A DNA stretch of 64,000 nucleotides from Altererythrobacter sp. XM-24bin4 (lineage in GTDB: Bacteria; Pseudomonadota; Alphaproteobacteria; Sphingomonadales; Sphingomonadaceae): the NCBI GenBank assembly GCA_003149575.1, contig QCWG01000001.1, positions 2,052,334 to 2,116,333 on the forward strand, read 5' to 3'. Below are positions 54,412 to 63,999 of this stretch, in pieces. The notes below the pieces were generated by a model. That model worked only from the letters and a program-made list of their open reading frames with translations. It ran no database searches and was not told the DNA's origin. Position 1 is the stretch's first letter; each line of letters starts with the position of its first letter. Made by a program: the position numbers and the translations under genes.

Positions 54412-55751
54412 TCAGCGTCCCCGGCCTGCAAGGCGGACCGAATCTCTTCACTTGCATTTGTCAGCGCCGCGACAACTTGGCGGAAAGCCGCGCCGCGTGC
54501 TTCATAGTCGCGGAACTGATCGAAGCTGGCGCAGGCTGGCGAAAGCAGAATAACGTCCCCCTCGCGCGCCGATGCCTTGGCGCGGCAGACCGCATCCTGA
54601 AGCATTTCTGCGCGTTCAACGTGGACATGCGGCTCAAGCAATTCGGTAAATCGCGGGCCGGCCTCCCCAATGGTGTAGGCGGCGGCGATGTTGCCGAGAT
54701 GCTGCTCGCATGGGCCAAGCCCGTCTTCCTTGGGCAGTCCGCCGACGATCCAGTGAATGCGCGGGCGGCCGTTCTCGGGTGGGTAAGCCGCCAGCGCGGG
54801 GGCGGTACTGTCCGGATTGGTTGCCTTGCTGTCGTTAATATAGAGCACGCCCTCGTGGCGGGTAACGAGCTCCATGCGATGCGGAAGGCCACGAAAGCTC
54901 TTCAACCCTTCATTGATCTTCTCGACTGTCAGGCCAAGCCAAGCGCAGACCGCCATCGCGGCACCAGCGTTTTCGGCGTTGTGCGGCCCTTGAAGAGAGG
55001 GCCATTCAGCCTGAGCAGTTTCATCAGCTGAAACGATACCGTTAAACCCAGCCTCACCTAGTCGGACCAAACCTGCCTCGAAAGCTTGCCAATTGAGCAA
55101 TGCATAGCTCTGATCGCCTTGCATCTCAAAAAGCCGCGCCTTGCTCGCTGCATATTTCTCGAAGCTACCATCATAGCGATCCAGATGGTCGGGCGTGATG
55201 TTGAGGATCACTGCCACGTCACAATCGAGCGAGTACGTCAGGTCGATCTGGTAACTCGACAACTCCAGCACATAGACCCCGCCTACTGGGAGCGGATCCT
55301 GCGCCAGGATCGGTAGTCCGATATTGCCGCCCATCGTGGTCCGCACCCCGGCTGTTTTCAGGATATGGTGCACCAGCGCGGTGGTGGTTGATTTGCCGTT
55401 GGTGCCGGTAATCCCGACAACCTTGTGCGGCGGCAATTCAGCTCGTGCGAGCGCGAACAGCTCAATATCGCCGATCACCGGCACACCGAAGTTCTCGGCA
55501 TGCGGCTTGATCGGATGCGTGTTGAGCGGAACACCGGGAGAGACGACCACCCCATCGAAACCGGTCAGGTCCATCTCGAGCGGATCGGCGAGCTCACAGC
55601 GTCCCTCGAAAGGTTTGCGCGCCACATCCTGCCGGTCCCACGCGACAACGCGCGCACCGCTCGCCAACAAGGTCTCGACCGTCGCTGCGCCAGAGCGCGC
55701 GAGGCCAAGCACCGCGTAGGTTTTTCCAGAAAAGGCCTTCGCGGTGATCAT
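54408..55751 (-). CDS. murD: UDP-N-acetylmuramoylalanine--D-glutamate ligase
   Basis: This 447-residue Mur ligase has the N-terminal YAVLGLARSGAATVETLL, the ATP loop GITGTNGKSTTTALVHH, LNITPDHLDRYDG and NDSKATNPDSTAPALAA. It adds D-Glu to UDP-MurNAc-L-Ala. It starts 7 bp after mraY ends and overlaps ftsW by 4 bp. Confidence 0.96.
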   Translation of the reverse strand: MITAKAFSGKTYAVLGLARSGAATVETLLASGARVVAWDRQDVARKPFEGRCELADPLEMDLTGFDGVVVSPGVPLNTHPIKPHAENFGVPVIGDIELFALARAELPPHKVVGITGTNGKSTTTALVHHILKTAGVRTTMGGNIGLPILAQDPLPVGGVYVLELSSYQIDLTYSLDCDVAVILNITPDHLDRYDGSFEKYAASKARLFEMQGDQSYALLNWQAFEAGLVRLGEAGFNGIVSADETAQAEWPSLQGPHNAENAGAAMAVCAWLGLTVEKINEGLKSFRGLPHRMELVTRHEGVLYINDSKATNPDSTAPALAAYPPENGRPRIHWIVGGLPKEDGLGPCEQHLGNIAAAYTIGEAGPRFTELLEPHVHVERAEMLQDAVCRAKASAREGDVILLSPACASFDQFRDYEARGAAFRQVVAALTNASEEIRSALQAGDAE

Positions 55752-55758
55752 GCGTTCG

Positions 55759-56829
55759 TCACCTCACCTTCAGCGTGGCGAGACCCGCCATCGCCAGCAC
55801 GATGGCGATGATCCAGAAGCGGATCACGACCTTGCTTTCGCTCCAGCCCAACTGTTCGAAATGGTGATGGATCGGCGCCATCCGGAATACGCGTTTGCCG
55901 GTCCGCTTGAACCAGAACACCTGAATGATAACGCTGGCGGTTTCGACCACGAACAAGCCGCCCACGATCAGCAGCACGATCTCGTGATGGCTCGCGACTG
56001 CAATCGCACCCAGCGCACCGCCAAGAGCAAGCGACCCCGTGTCGCCCATGAACACGGCGGCAGGCGGCGCATTGAACCACAGAAAGGCAAGCCCTGCCCC
56101 CATTATTGCCGCGCAGAAGATCGCAAGTTCACCCGCACCCTCAACATAGGGAATGCCGAGGTATTCGGAATAGTCGACGCGGCCCACAAGATAGGCAATG
56201 ATAGCGAATGTTCCCGCAGCGATGATTACCGGCATGATCGCGAGGCCATCCAGCCCGTCAGTCAGGTTCACGGCATTGCCGAAGCCGACGATCAGAGTGG
56301 CGGCAAGGACGAAATAGAACGGCCCAAGCGGGATCGAAACGCCGCTGAAGAACGGTACATAGAGATTGGTGCTGACCTGGCTGACGATGATGTAGCTCGC
56401 GATCCCAGCGACTATAAACTCCAGCAGCAAGCGCACCTTGCCCGAAACGCCGCGGTGGCTCGCCTTGGTAACCTTGTCGTAATCGTCGAGAAAACCGATC
56501 AGGCCGAAGCCAATTGTCACCGCCAAACACGCCCAAACCAGCGGGTTGGTTATGTCCATCCACAGCAGCAAGGAGAAGCTGAGCGAGACAAGGATCATCA
56601 GCCCGCCCATCGTCGGCGTGCCGACTTTCGCCAGATGGCTTTGAGGGCCGTCAGCCCGGATCGGCTGCCCCTTGCCCTGCCTTACGCGAAGCAAGTTGAT
56701 AAAGCGCGGCCCGATCAACAGGCCGAAGAACAGCGCTGTGATCAACGTCGCGCCCGCACGAAACGTCTGGTAACGGATAAGGTTCAATACACCTTCGAAA
56801 CCCAGCCATTCGGCGATCAGGTAGAGCAT
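55759..56829 (-). CDS. mraY: Phospho-N-acetylmuramoyl-pentapeptide transferase
   Basis: This 356-residue membrane protein has ten expected helices and the active-site motifs [31 protein letters not shown] and [20 protein letters not shown]. It transfers phospho-MurNAc-pentapeptide to undecaprenyl phosphate, giving lipid I. Gaps of 7 and 9 bp to murD and murF make it one of the few non-overlapping genes of the cluster. Confidence 0.97.
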   Translation of the reverse strand: MLYLIAEWLGFEGVLNLIRYQTFRAGATLITALFFGLLIGPRFINLLRVRQGKGQPIRADGPQSHLAKVGTPTMGGLMILVSLSFSLLLWMDITNPLVWACLAVTIGFGLIGFLDDYDKVTKASHRGVSGKVRLLLEFIVAGIASYIIVSQVSTNLYVPFFSGVSIPLGPFYFVLAATLIVGFGNAVNLTDGLDGLAIMPVIIAAGTFAIIAYLVGRVDYSEYLGIPYVEGAGELAIFCAAIMGAGLAFLWFNAPPAAVFMGDTGSLALGGALGAIAVASHHEIVLLIVGGLFVVETASVIIQVFWFKRTGKRVFRMAPIHHHFEQLGWSESKVVIRFWIIAIVLAMAGLATLKVR

Positions 56830-56838
56830 TTATTGTTC

Positions 56839-58317
56839 CTAGGTCTTGGACTGGGCGAGCGCCCCGCCAATCCCGGTAAAGTGTGACACCAGCGCACCAA
56901 GTCCGACTGAATTAGAGCCTTTGATCAGGATCGCATCTCCTTGCGTTATCCCGAATTCATTCAGCGCCGCAATCGCCTCGGCAGGGTTATCGCAATGCGT
57001 GAAACCATGGGTAATGCCAAGCGAGGCGCCGGCGAGTTTCCCCAACTCCGCAGCGAGGGCGCGCATCTCGTCGCCAACCAGCACCGCATAATCCACTTTC
57101 GCCTCGGAAAGAGGCTCGGTCAGCTGCGCATGGAACTTGTCACTGAAATCGCCCAATTCCTTCATGCTGCCCAGCACGGCCACGCGGCGGGTTGCCGGCG
57201 TTTGACCTAGCGCTTTCAAGGTGGCCCGCATCGATGCCGGATTGGCGTTGTAGCTTTCATCAATCATCAGAGCCTTGCCGCCCGGAACCGCGATATGATG
57301 GCGCGCACCGCGCCCTTTGAGCCCGCCCATTTCAGCAAGCGCCAAGCCCGCTGCACCCAAGTCTCCGCCCGCTGCATTCACAGCCGCCATGACACCGAGC
57401 GAATTGGCGATCCAGTGCTCACCTGGCTCTGCAACGGAATAGCATACACGGGTATCACCCAGATCGGCCGTCACTAGCGAACCGCCATTGGCGCTGGGAA
57501 TGGCATCGAGCAAACGAACATCTGCGTCTTTGGCCGCACCGAAAGTGACAACCTTTGCGCCGAATTTCTCAGCCACTGAGCGCATCTGTTGGCAATAGGG
57601 ACTGTCGGCGGGGATCACCGCTGTGCCGCCTGGCATCAGGCCGGAGAAAATCGAGGCTTTCTCCTCGGCAATGGCTTCTATGCTGCCAAGATTCTCTATG
57701 TGAGCTGGAGCGATAGTGGTGATCAGCGCGACATGCGGGCGAACGTGCTCTGCCAGAGGTGCGATTTCTCCAGCGTGGTTCATTCCCATTTCGAACACGC
57801 CGAACTTGCTGCGCGCAGGCATACGAGCGAGCGTCAACGGCACCCCGACATGGTTGTTATAGCTGCGAATGCTGCGATGCGCGCTACCGCGACTTGCGCG
57901 GTCGAGCGACAGGAAGATTGCCTCTTTCATGCCAGTCTTGCCGACTGATCCGGTGATGCCGATGCGCACGGCTTCGCTGCGTTCGCGGGCGGCATGGGCT
58001 AGCGCGTGAAGCGCCGCTGTCGTGTCCTCAACGAGCACATGCGGGTACTCGACTGGACGATCGACGATCGCCGCAACTGCACCATTGGCAAAAGCTTGCG
58101 GCAGAAATTTGTGCCCGTCCATCGCGTCGCCCTTGAGTGCAATGAACAGATAGCCGCGCTTCACATCGCGGCTATCCATTTCGACGCCCGAAGCCTGAAA
58201 TTCATGGCTGGCGGTGCCACCAGTCGCAACTGCAATCTCTGCCGCGCTCCACAGCGCCATGGGTAGCGCATCGCGTTGTGCGATGGGCCAATTACGCAGG
58301 GCTCGAAGTGCACTCAT
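56839..58317 (-). CDS. murF: UDP-N-acetylmuramoyl-tripeptide--D-alanyl-D-alanine ligase
   Basis: This 492-residue Mur ligase has the N-terminal SRDVKRGYLFIALKGDAMDG, the ATP loop IGITGSVGKTGMKEAIF, FEMGMNHAGEIAPLAEHVRP and IDESYNANPASMRATLKAL. It adds D-Ala-D-Ala. The Val-Gly-Lys-Thr-Gly loop is the normal MurF variant. The ATG at 58317 overlaps the murE stop (ATGA). Confidence 0.96.
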   Translation of the reverse strand: MSALRALRNWPIAQRDALPMALWSAAEIAVATGGTASHEFQASGVEMDSRDVKRGYLFIALKGDAMDGHKFLPQAFANGAVAAIVDRPVEYPHVLVEDTTAALHALAHAARERSEAVRIGITGSVGKTGMKEAIFLSLDRASRGSAHRSIRSYNNHVGVPLTLARMPARSKFGVFEMGMNHAGEIAPLAEHVRPHVALITTIAPAHIENLGSIEAIAEEKASIFSGLMPGGTAVIPADSPYCQQMRSVAEKFGAKVVTFGAAKDADVRLLDAIPSANGGSLVTADLGDTRVCYSVAEPGEHWIANSLGVMAAVNAAGGDLGAAGLALAEMGGLKGRGARHHIAVPGGKALMIDESYNANPASMRATLKALGQTPATRRVAVLGSMKELGDFSDKFHAQLTEPLSEAKVDYAVLVGDEMRALAAELGKLAGASLGITHGFTHCDNPAEAIAALNEFGITQGDAILIKGSNSVGLGALVSHFTGIGGALAQSKT

Positions 58318-59786
58318 GCTCGCGCCTCCGCAGCAGCACATTCTCGCGCTACCTGCACATCGTCAAACGGCAATACCCGCATGTTTTCTCCTGACCCGAT
58401 TATTTGCCCTTGTTCATGACCCTTGCCAGCAACAAGGACGATATCTTCAGCGTTTGCCTGACGGATCGCTTCAGCGATCGCGTCACGTCGATCCGCGACT
58501 TCGTGAGCATCCGGCGCGCCGGCCAGCACTGCTGCGCGGATAGTCGCAGGATCCTCACCGCGTGGATTGTCATCCGTGACGATCACTAGCTCGCTGCCCT
58601 TTGCAGCGGCTGCGCCCATTGCAGCGCGTTTTCCCTGGTCGCGGTCACCACCTGCGCCGAACACAGTGATAAGCTTGCCTTCAACATGCGGACGCAGCGC
58701 TGCAATCGCCGCTTCCAGCGCGTCTGGCGTATGAGCATAGTCGACATATACCGGCGCGCCTTGTGCGGTGATTACTGCACGTTCAAGCCGACCACGAACC
58801 GGTTGCAAGCGGCCTGCGGCATCGAAAACCTGGGATGGTGATGCGCCCGTCGCGATTGCTAACGCGCAAGCTGTCAGCGCATTGGCCGCCTGATAGGCTC
58901 CAATCAGCGGGAGCTTGATTGTGCAGGATACGCCTTCATGCTCGATTTCGAGCATTTGTCCCAATTGCGTTGGCGTGCGCTCTTTCAAGGTAATGAATCC
59001 ACCTCTCGGACCCACCGTCAGGACTTTTAGGCCGCGCGCTTCTGCATGCTCGATAGGCTTGGCGGTCCATTCGCTATCGCTATCGCCGTGCCAAACAATT
59101 GCAGCTGCACCCGGTTCAAGCACTTCATCGAACAGGCGCATCTTGGCCTCGAAATAGGCTTCCATGGAGCCGTGATAGTCGAGGTGATCGCGGCTGAAAT
59201 TGGTGAAAGCCCCAGCAGTTACCGGCACACCTTCGTTGCGAAACTGGTCCAACCCATGGCTGGACGCTTCGTAAGCGACATGAGTCACACCTTCGCGCGC
59301 GAGCCCACTCATATTGCTGAGAAACGAGACGATATCGGGCGTTGTCAGACCGGTCGAAACGCTTTCATCCGGTGTTGTCACACCCAGCGTTCCGATACTC
59401 GCCGCCCGCTCTCCGCACATACGCCAGATCTGGCGGGTCATTTCAACGCAGGATGTCTTGCCGTTCGTGCCGGTCACCGCGACAATGTGCCCAGGGACAG
59501 GCGTGAAGAATGCTGCCGCCAGATGGGCAAAGGCACGGCGCGGTTCCGGGTCGGCAATGTGCACCGCGCCCGAAACGCGCGCTTCGGGTCGCGCAACAAC
59601 TGCCACGGCACCCGCTTCAACAGCCGCAGGAATGAAATCCTCCCCGTTGAATTTAGCACCCTGGAAGGCACCGAAAACCGTGCCGGGAGCCACCTTTCGA
59701 TTGTCAATCGCGAAGCCGGTGACCTGTGTCTGCTCGCCTTCTGTCAGCGCGATGCCTGCCGCCTGTGCCAGCGCCCCCAACTTCAT
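58314..59786 (-). CDS. murE: UDP-MurNAc-dipeptide--meso-DAP ligase
   Basis: This 490-residue Mur ligase has the ATP loop AVTGTNGKTSCVEMTRQIW, the FTNFSRDHLDYHGSMEAYF stretch and the DDNPRGEDP motif. DNPR marks the meso-diaminopimelate-adding type, so the wall should be DAP-type. The ATG at 59786 overlaps the ftsI stop by one base (TGATG); a GTG one codon upstream (59789) is an equal alternative. Confidence 0.96.
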   Translation of the reverse strand: MKLGALAQAAGIALTEGEQTQVTGFAIDNRKVAPGTVFGAFQGAKFNGEDFIPAAVEAGAVAVVARPEARVSGAVHIADPEPRRAFAHLAAAFFTPVPGHIVAVTGTNGKTSCVEMTRQIWRMCGERAASIGTLGVTTPDESVSTGLTTPDIVSFLSNMSGLAREGVTHVAYEASSHGLDQFRNEGVPVTAGAFTNFSRDHLDYHGSMEAYFEAKMRLFDEVLEPGAAAIVWHGDSDSEWTAKPIEHAEARGLKVLTVGPRGGFITLKERTPTQLGQMLEIEHEGVSCTIKLPLIGAYQAANALTACALAIATGASPSQVFDAAGRLQPVRGRLERAVITAQGAPVYVDYAHTPDALEAAIAALRPHVEGKLITVFGAGGDRDQGKRAAMGAAAAKGSELVIVTDDNPRGEDPATIRAAVLAGAPDAHEVADRRDAIAEAIRQANAEDIVLVAGKGHEQGQIIGSGENMRVLPFDDVQVARECAAAEARA

Positions 59787-61540
59787 CACTTCTTCTCCGG
59801 CACAAGGCGATCTATGTCAGACAGATCGACATCGCGGGTGTTGTCTGGGCGCACACCCAACAGCGGTCCGATGCGCGGAACGAGGCGCCCGACGATCGGC
59901 GCCGCGGTCCAACCGGCTGTCCGTTGAAAGGAGCTGGCGACTGTGCCGCGCGGCTCATCAAGCATGGCCACCACAACGTAGCGCGGACGATCCATCGGAA
60001 AGGCCGAGGCAAATGTCGAGATGAGCGCATTCTGGCGATATCCGCCGCGCGTCGGCTTTTCAGCAGAGCCGGTCTTGCCGCCTACGCGGTAACCCTGTGC
60101 ATCGGCAAACCGGCCGGTGCCGTAAAGTGCGGTCATACGCAGCAGCTGACGCATCTGAGCGGAGGTTGATGCCTTGAACACCCGGCGGCCGCGCGGCACA
60201 TCTTGCGGCGCGATTTTGTGCAAGGTCGCAGGACGCCAAATGCCACCATTGACCATTGCCGCATATGCGCTCGCCAAATGCAGAGGTGTAACCGACACAC
60301 CGTGACCGAACCCGACGTTCATCGTTTTCAGCCGTCCCCAGCGCGATTCCTGCCAGATCGGGTGGCCCCGCGCTGGCAATTCGATATAGGGCCGCTCGCT
60401 CATGCCGAGATCGGTCAGTGTGCGGCGAAGGCGCTCTTCACCCAACTGATCAGCAATCCGGACCGTAACGGTATTGGATGAATACATCATCGCTTCGGCT
60501 ACGTTCAGCGTATCGCCGTGATCTTTGGAATCGGTAAAAGTCTTGCGCCCGACTTCTGCCGGTGTTGCGTCCCAGCGAGTGCCAAGATCGCGCACGATAC
60601 CTGCATCGATTGCAGCAGCGAAAGTGATCGGTTTGAATGTCGAGCCCAGCTCGTACACCTGATTGGTGACACGGTTGAAGACCGGAGCATTCTTTCCCTG
60701 CGCCGCTGCTTCCTCCGACTGCATCAGATCGCTTTGTGTAACAGCGTTCGGATCAAAGTCAGGCAGGGACGCCATCGCCACGATCTCGCCGGTATCAACG
60801 TCCAATACCACGCCAGCCGCGCCAAGCGCATTCACGGCCAACATGCCGCGGCGCAGTTCGTCCTCCAATGCGCCTTGCACGCGAATATCGAGAGATAACG
60901 GCACAGAATCGCCGCGCAACACCGGATCGGCAAGCCGCTCATGCAACACTTGCTCCATGCCGATCTTGCCCTGTCCGTCGGCGTCAATGTAGCCTAGAAC
61001 ATGTGCCGCCAGCTGGCCTTGCGGATAATGGCGATCATTCTCGCGCGGCATTTCGAGCGCGAGTTCGCCGATGGCCTGAACTTTGTTCGCGTCTTCGGGA
61101 AGCACGCGGCGGCGCAGATAGCCGGATTTGCCGGACGCCAACCGTTCAGCCACATCAATTTCGTCGATCTCAGGGAAGATCGCCTTGAGACTTGCGGCGA
61201 CTTCTTGCGGAGATTTCACAAGCGGTGAGCCCCCCTCACTCATCGCCTTTGGATTGAACCATAGAGCATAGGCCGGAAAAGCGCGCGCCAAAGGCACGCC
61301 GTTGCGATCAGTGATCTCGCCACGCGGCGGAAGCAGCGCTTCCTCCAAGGACGTGCGCACCGGGCCGTGATCGGCCAGGCCCAGATAGGCGATACGCATC
61401 AGCGCAGCAGCCGCGACCAGCGCGAACATGATCGCGATCCACAGCACACGCCAGCGCGCCTGGAAAAGCGATTGTTGGCGAAGATTTACTAGGTGGGCCC
61501 TGCCGCTTCCGAATGCTGCACTGGCCGAAAGTGCGTTCAT
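59786..61540 (-). CDS. ftsI: Septal transpeptidase FtsI (PBP3)
   Basis: This 584-residue class B penicillin-binding protein has a short cytoplasmic part and one membrane helix (WIAIMFALVAAAALMRIAYL). A pedestal domain (LLPPRGEITDRNGVPLA) leads to the transpeptidase motifs: SxxK in GSTFKPITFAAA, SxN in YSSNTVTVR and KTG in GGKTGSAEKPT. It cross-links septal peptidoglycan. Both ends overlap neighbours. Confidence 0.97.
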   Translation of the reverse strand: MNALSASAAFGSGRAHLVNLRQQSLFQARWRVLWIAIMFALVAAAALMRIAYLGLADHGPVRTSLEEALLPPRGEITDRNGVPLARAFPAYALWFNPKAMSEGGSPLVKSPQEVAASLKAIFPEIDEIDVAERLASGKSGYLRRRVLPEDANKVQAIGELALEMPRENDRHYPQGQLAAHVLGYIDADGQGKIGMEQVLHERLADPVLRGDSVPLSLDIRVQGALEDELRRGMLAVNALGAAGVVLDVDTGEIVAMASLPDFDPNAVTQSDLMQSEEAAAQGKNAPVFNRVTNQVYELGSTFKPITFAAAIDAGIVRDLGTRWDATPAEVGRKTFTDSKDHGDTLNVAEAMMYSSNTVTVRIADQLGEERLRRTLTDLGMSERPYIELPARGHPIWQESRWGRLKTMNVGFGHGVSVTPLHLASAYAAMVNGGIWRPATLHKIAPQDVPRGRRVFKASTSAQMRQLLRMTALYGTGRFADAQGYRVGGKTGSAEKPTRGGYRQNALISTFASAFPMDRPRYVVVAMLDEPRGTVASSFQRTAGWTAAPIVGRLVPRIGPLLGVRPDNTRDVDLSDIDRLVPEKK

Positions 61541-62079
61541 TCAGCAGCCTCGGCGCTCAGGAAAGTGCGCGCTTGCGCAGGCCGGATTGGTGAGGCTTCG
61601 GCGACGAACTCGCCCAATGCTTCTGCAAATGTAGTCGCTGCATCGGGTGTGTTGACCGCCGCCAGTGTAACCGGCTTGCCGGATACCGGTGAAACCATAG
61701 CGCGCGGCTGGGTAGCGCCCGAACCCTCGAGTGGGATCTGTGCCACAGCAACCCTGATCGGGCTGGGCGCAGTTGGTGCACGGTCTCCACCGTAGGCCGC
61801 CAATTGACGCTCGTTTTCAATGTATTGATCGGGGCGCGCAGCCTGCAGCCCGAACTCGACAGCGTTCCAGTTAGACAACTGGCGCTGATTGGCACGCGCC
61901 TGGAATTCGGTTTCCAGCATCATGGTCTCGCGCTCAAGCCGGATCAGCTCGCGCTCCGCCAGCAGCACTTCGCTTTTCACAGAGTGAACCTGAAAACTCA
62001 GTGCAACGAACAATCCCACGACCGCGGCCAATACAACCGCCCATCCGACTTGACGCAAACGAGAACCAGCGAGTGTCAT
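61537..62079 (-). CDS. ftsL: Cell division protein FtsL-like
   Basis: This 180-residue bitopic protein sits between rsmH and ftsI, the ftsL position. It has one membrane helix ([19 protein letters not shown], about residues 11-30), a Glu/Leu-rich coiled coil ([20 protein letters not shown]) and a longer Pro/Ala-rich tail than E. coli FtsL (121 residues). FtsL helps FtsQ and FtsI assemble. Sequence conservation is low in this family; the call rests mostly on position and topology. Confidence 0.85.
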   Translation of the reverse strand: MTLAGSRLRQVGWAVVLAAVVGLFVALSFQVHSVKSEVLLAERELIRLERETMMLETEFQARANQRQLSNWNAVEFGLQAARPDQYIENERQLAAYGGDRAPTAPSPIRVAVAQIPLEGSGATQPRAMVSPVSGKPVTLAAVNTPDAATTFAEALGEFVAEASPIRPAQARTFLSAEAAE

Positions 62080-63026
62080 GCGGCAACCTTTCGTGCAGGA
62101 GTATCGCTGCGCACGGCATGGCGTAGCGTTGAAGAACGGGCGCGCGGGTTGCGCGCGATTTCCGCCTCAGACGGGCGGATCGCCTTGGAAATCTGAGTGA
62201 AAATCGCAGGCTGCTGATCGGTTTCAGGCAGGTGCCGCGATCCGGAATTGCGCCCGGATGCGTCGCGCAGGAAGCGCTTCACAATCCGGTCTTCCAGGCT
62301 GTGAAAGCTCACCACGGCAAGCTTGCCACCGCTGCGAAGCAATTGCTCTGCCGCGCTCAAGCCTTCGCGCAGTTCGTCCAGCTCTCCATTCACATGAATG
62401 CGTATCGCTTGAAAGCTACGCGTGGCGGGATCCTTCTTGTCGCTGGGCTTGTAGCCAAGCGCCTTGCGAACCACCCGGGCTAGCTCGCCCGTAGTCGTAA
62501 GCGGACGTGCAGCAATGATGGCGCGCGCGACCCGGCGCGACTGGCGTTCTTCGCCATATTCATAGAGCACGTCCGCTATCTGAGAATCTGAAGCTGTATT
62601 GAGAAAATCAGCGGCGCTTTCGCCTGCCTGGCTCATGCGCATGTCGAGCGGACCATCAGCCGAGAACGCAAAGCCGCGTTCGGCCTGATCGAGCTGCATC
62701 GAAGAGACGCCAATATCCATGGCGACACCGTCAACCTGAGCGATGCCCACCTCGGCAAGCGAAGCCACCATCTCGGAAAAGCACCGCGGATGGAGCACGA
62801 GACGCGGAGGGGTTGTACGCGCCTCAGCCCATCCGCGGCCTTGCGCGGTCGCATCCGGATCGCGGTCGAAGGCATGGACAGTTGCGCCGCGGTCAAGCAG
62901 CGCGCGGGTGTAGCCACCCGCACCGAATGTTGCATCGACGATAACGTCGCCGGGCTGCGGATCGAGCGCAGCGATGACTTCGTCGAGAAGCACAGGGATG
63001 TGCGGAGCCTCAGCGGCAGAGGTCAT
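62076..63026 (-). CDS. rsmH: 16S rRNA (cytosine-1402-N4)-methyltransferase
   Basis: This 316-residue SAM-dependent methyltransferase (MraW) has [20 protein letters not shown], the SAM loop [17 protein letters not shown], the [20 protein letters not shown] motif and [18 protein letters not shown]. It methylates C1402 in 16S rRNA. The ATG at 63026 overlaps the mraZ stop (ATGA); an upstream frame extension is not used. Confidence 0.97.
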   Translation of the reverse strand: MTSAAEAPHIPVLLDEVIAALDPQPGDVIVDATFGAGGYTRALLDRGATVHAFDRDPDATAQGRGWAEARTTPPRLVLHPRCFSEMVASLAEVGIAQVDGVAMDIGVSSMQLDQAERGFAFSADGPLDMRMSQAGESAADFLNTASDSQIADVLYEYGEERQSRRVARAIIAARPLTTTGELARVVRKALGYKPSDKKDPATRSFQAIRIHVNGELDELREGLSAAEQLLRSGGKLAVVSFHSLEDRIVKRFLRDASGRNSGSRHLPETDQQPAIFTQISKAIRPSEAEIARNPRARSSTLRHAVRSDTPARKVAA

Positions 63027-63526
63027 TTGCTGCCTCCTTTGGCTTTGGCCTTGGCCTGTGCTTCCGCGACCAAATTGGCGCAGGCGGCTTGCGCCGCCTC
63101 CCATTCATCGCCCATCTGCGAAAGCTCGTCTGGATTCCAGATCGTGAAGAACCGGCCGGCACCCTGGAAATAGAGACCATCATCAACGCGGCCCAGCGTC
63201 CGCAAGTGATCGGGCATGATAAAGCGACCGCTGTCATCAAATGGGACTTGCGCGAAACCGAAAAGCTGGCTGGCGCGAAGATCGTAGTCGAAGTCACGGC
63301 CCAAGCGCAGAGCACGCTCTTCCTCGCGGTCGATCTGAGCGTTCAATTCGTCATTGCGCGAAAGACCAAAGCCAACGAGGCAATTCCAGCGATCATGCTT
63401 GTCGAGGCACAAGATGCGACCGCCGGAGGATTCCTTTACCGCCTTGCGGAAGGAAGGAGGCAGGACAAAGCGGTTCTTATCACCCGCGGGTGAAAAAGCC
63501 TGTCCACTGTATCCTCCGAAAGACAA
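63023..63526 (-). CDS. mraZ: Transcriptional regulator/division protein MraZ
   Basis: This 167-residue protein has two SpoVT-AbrB-like halves: [18 protein letters not shown] and [19 protein letters not shown]-terminal helix is rich in Ala, Lys and Glu. MraZ binds TGGGN-type repeats upstream of its own operon in E. coli and represses it. The start is a TTG at 63526, supported by GGAGAGGGG just upstream and by the lack of any ATG or GTG before the conserved block. It is the first gene of the division cluster. Confidence 0.93.
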   Translation of the reverse strand: MSFGGYSGQAFSPAGDKNRFVLPPSFRKAVKESSGGRILCLDKHDRWNCLVGFGLSRNDELNAQIDREEERALRLGRDFDYDLRASQLFGFAQVPFDDSGRFIMPDHLRTLGRVDDGLYFQGAGRFFTIWNPDELSQMGDEWEAAQAACANLVAEAQAKAKAKGGSK

Positions 63527-63696
63527 CTGCCCCTCTCCACCCTAATCCCTGCGCGATGAAGGCCCCTTCCCTCACCATCTACGGACACAGCTTCACCGTC
63601 GCCGCCAGCGCGCGAGCGCAAACAGCGCGCTTCGAGAAACAGAAGCGCAGCACGAAACGTCATGTCCGATGGAAGACGGTCATATCGCGGGCACAG

Positions 63697-63732
63697 TGGG
63701 GATGGAAGGGGTTTTTGCGGGAAATTGCGGGA
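63697..63732. promoter_or_regulatory. Candidate MraZ operator: four 10-bp-spaced GGG repeats
   Basis: Read on the plus strand, TGGGGA, AGGGGT, GCGGGA and GCGGGA begin at 63697, 63707, 63717 and 63727, a strict 10-bp period that puts all cores on one face of the helix. E. coli MraZ binds TGGGN repeats with the same period. The block sits at the -10 element and the expected transcript start of mraZ, a place that fits repression. Confidence 0.6.
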
Positions 63733-63758
63733 TAATTTGTTAAATATTTGATTTACAA
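63730..63758 (-). promoter_or_regulatory. Candidate promoter of mraZ and the dcw cluster
   Basis: On the minus strand TTGTAA (63758-63753) and TTATCC (63735-63730) are separated by 17 bp. They lie in the most AT-rich stretch of the region. The -35 is good, the -10 is moderate, and the -10 overlaps the repeat cluster. Confidence 0.45.
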
Positions 63759-63900
63759 TATTATTCTTTTCGCTGATTTTGCGCCCTTGGTATGGAAATT
63801 CTCGAGCAATGCGGGGCAATCCCCTGTTTTTCCGCGCAAAAGACATGTTCCGAGTCGCTTTTCCCGCGACTGTCCCGTGAATTCCCCGATTGAACTGAAT

Positions 63901-63999
63901 TCATTCTTCGAACGCGTGTTCGAGCAAAGAGAGCAACTGCTCCTCGGCCGGCCCTTGCGCGTCAGGCATTTCAAGAATGGCAGCGTCGGCCAAGAGAAA
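63901..63999 (-). CDS. Possible C-terminus of a gene upstream of mraZ
   Basis: A minus-strand frame is open from the window edge to a TGA at 63903-63901, giving 32 codons (for example ILEMPDAQGPAEEQLLSLLE). The residues are acidic and Ala/Leu-rich, like a real protein end. An open run of this length is not rare by chance, so this is only a suggestion. The family cannot be told. Confidence 0.4.
   Translation of the reverse strand, partial: FLLADAAILEMPDAQGPAEEQLLSLLEHAFEE

Larger units (their letters stand above)
63527..63900 (-). other. Leader and promoter region of the dcw cluster
   Basis: This 374-bp stretch holds no gene I can support. It has an untranslated leader of about 195 nt, a repeat cluster at 63697-63732, an AT-rich promoter-like block at 63730-63785, and upstream DNA with no clear feature until a partial coding frame ending at 63901. 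Confidence 0.6.

Noticed and set aside
55744..56886. Long plus-strand frame (380 codons) opposite mraY
   Set aside because: mraY motifs on the other strand are complete; the antisense product is Asp/Arg/Gln/His-rich with no domain.
63436..63846. Minus-strand frame (136 codons) over the mraZ start and leader
   Set aside because: It overlaps mraZ in another frame and covers the promoter and repeat block; composition is not protein-like.
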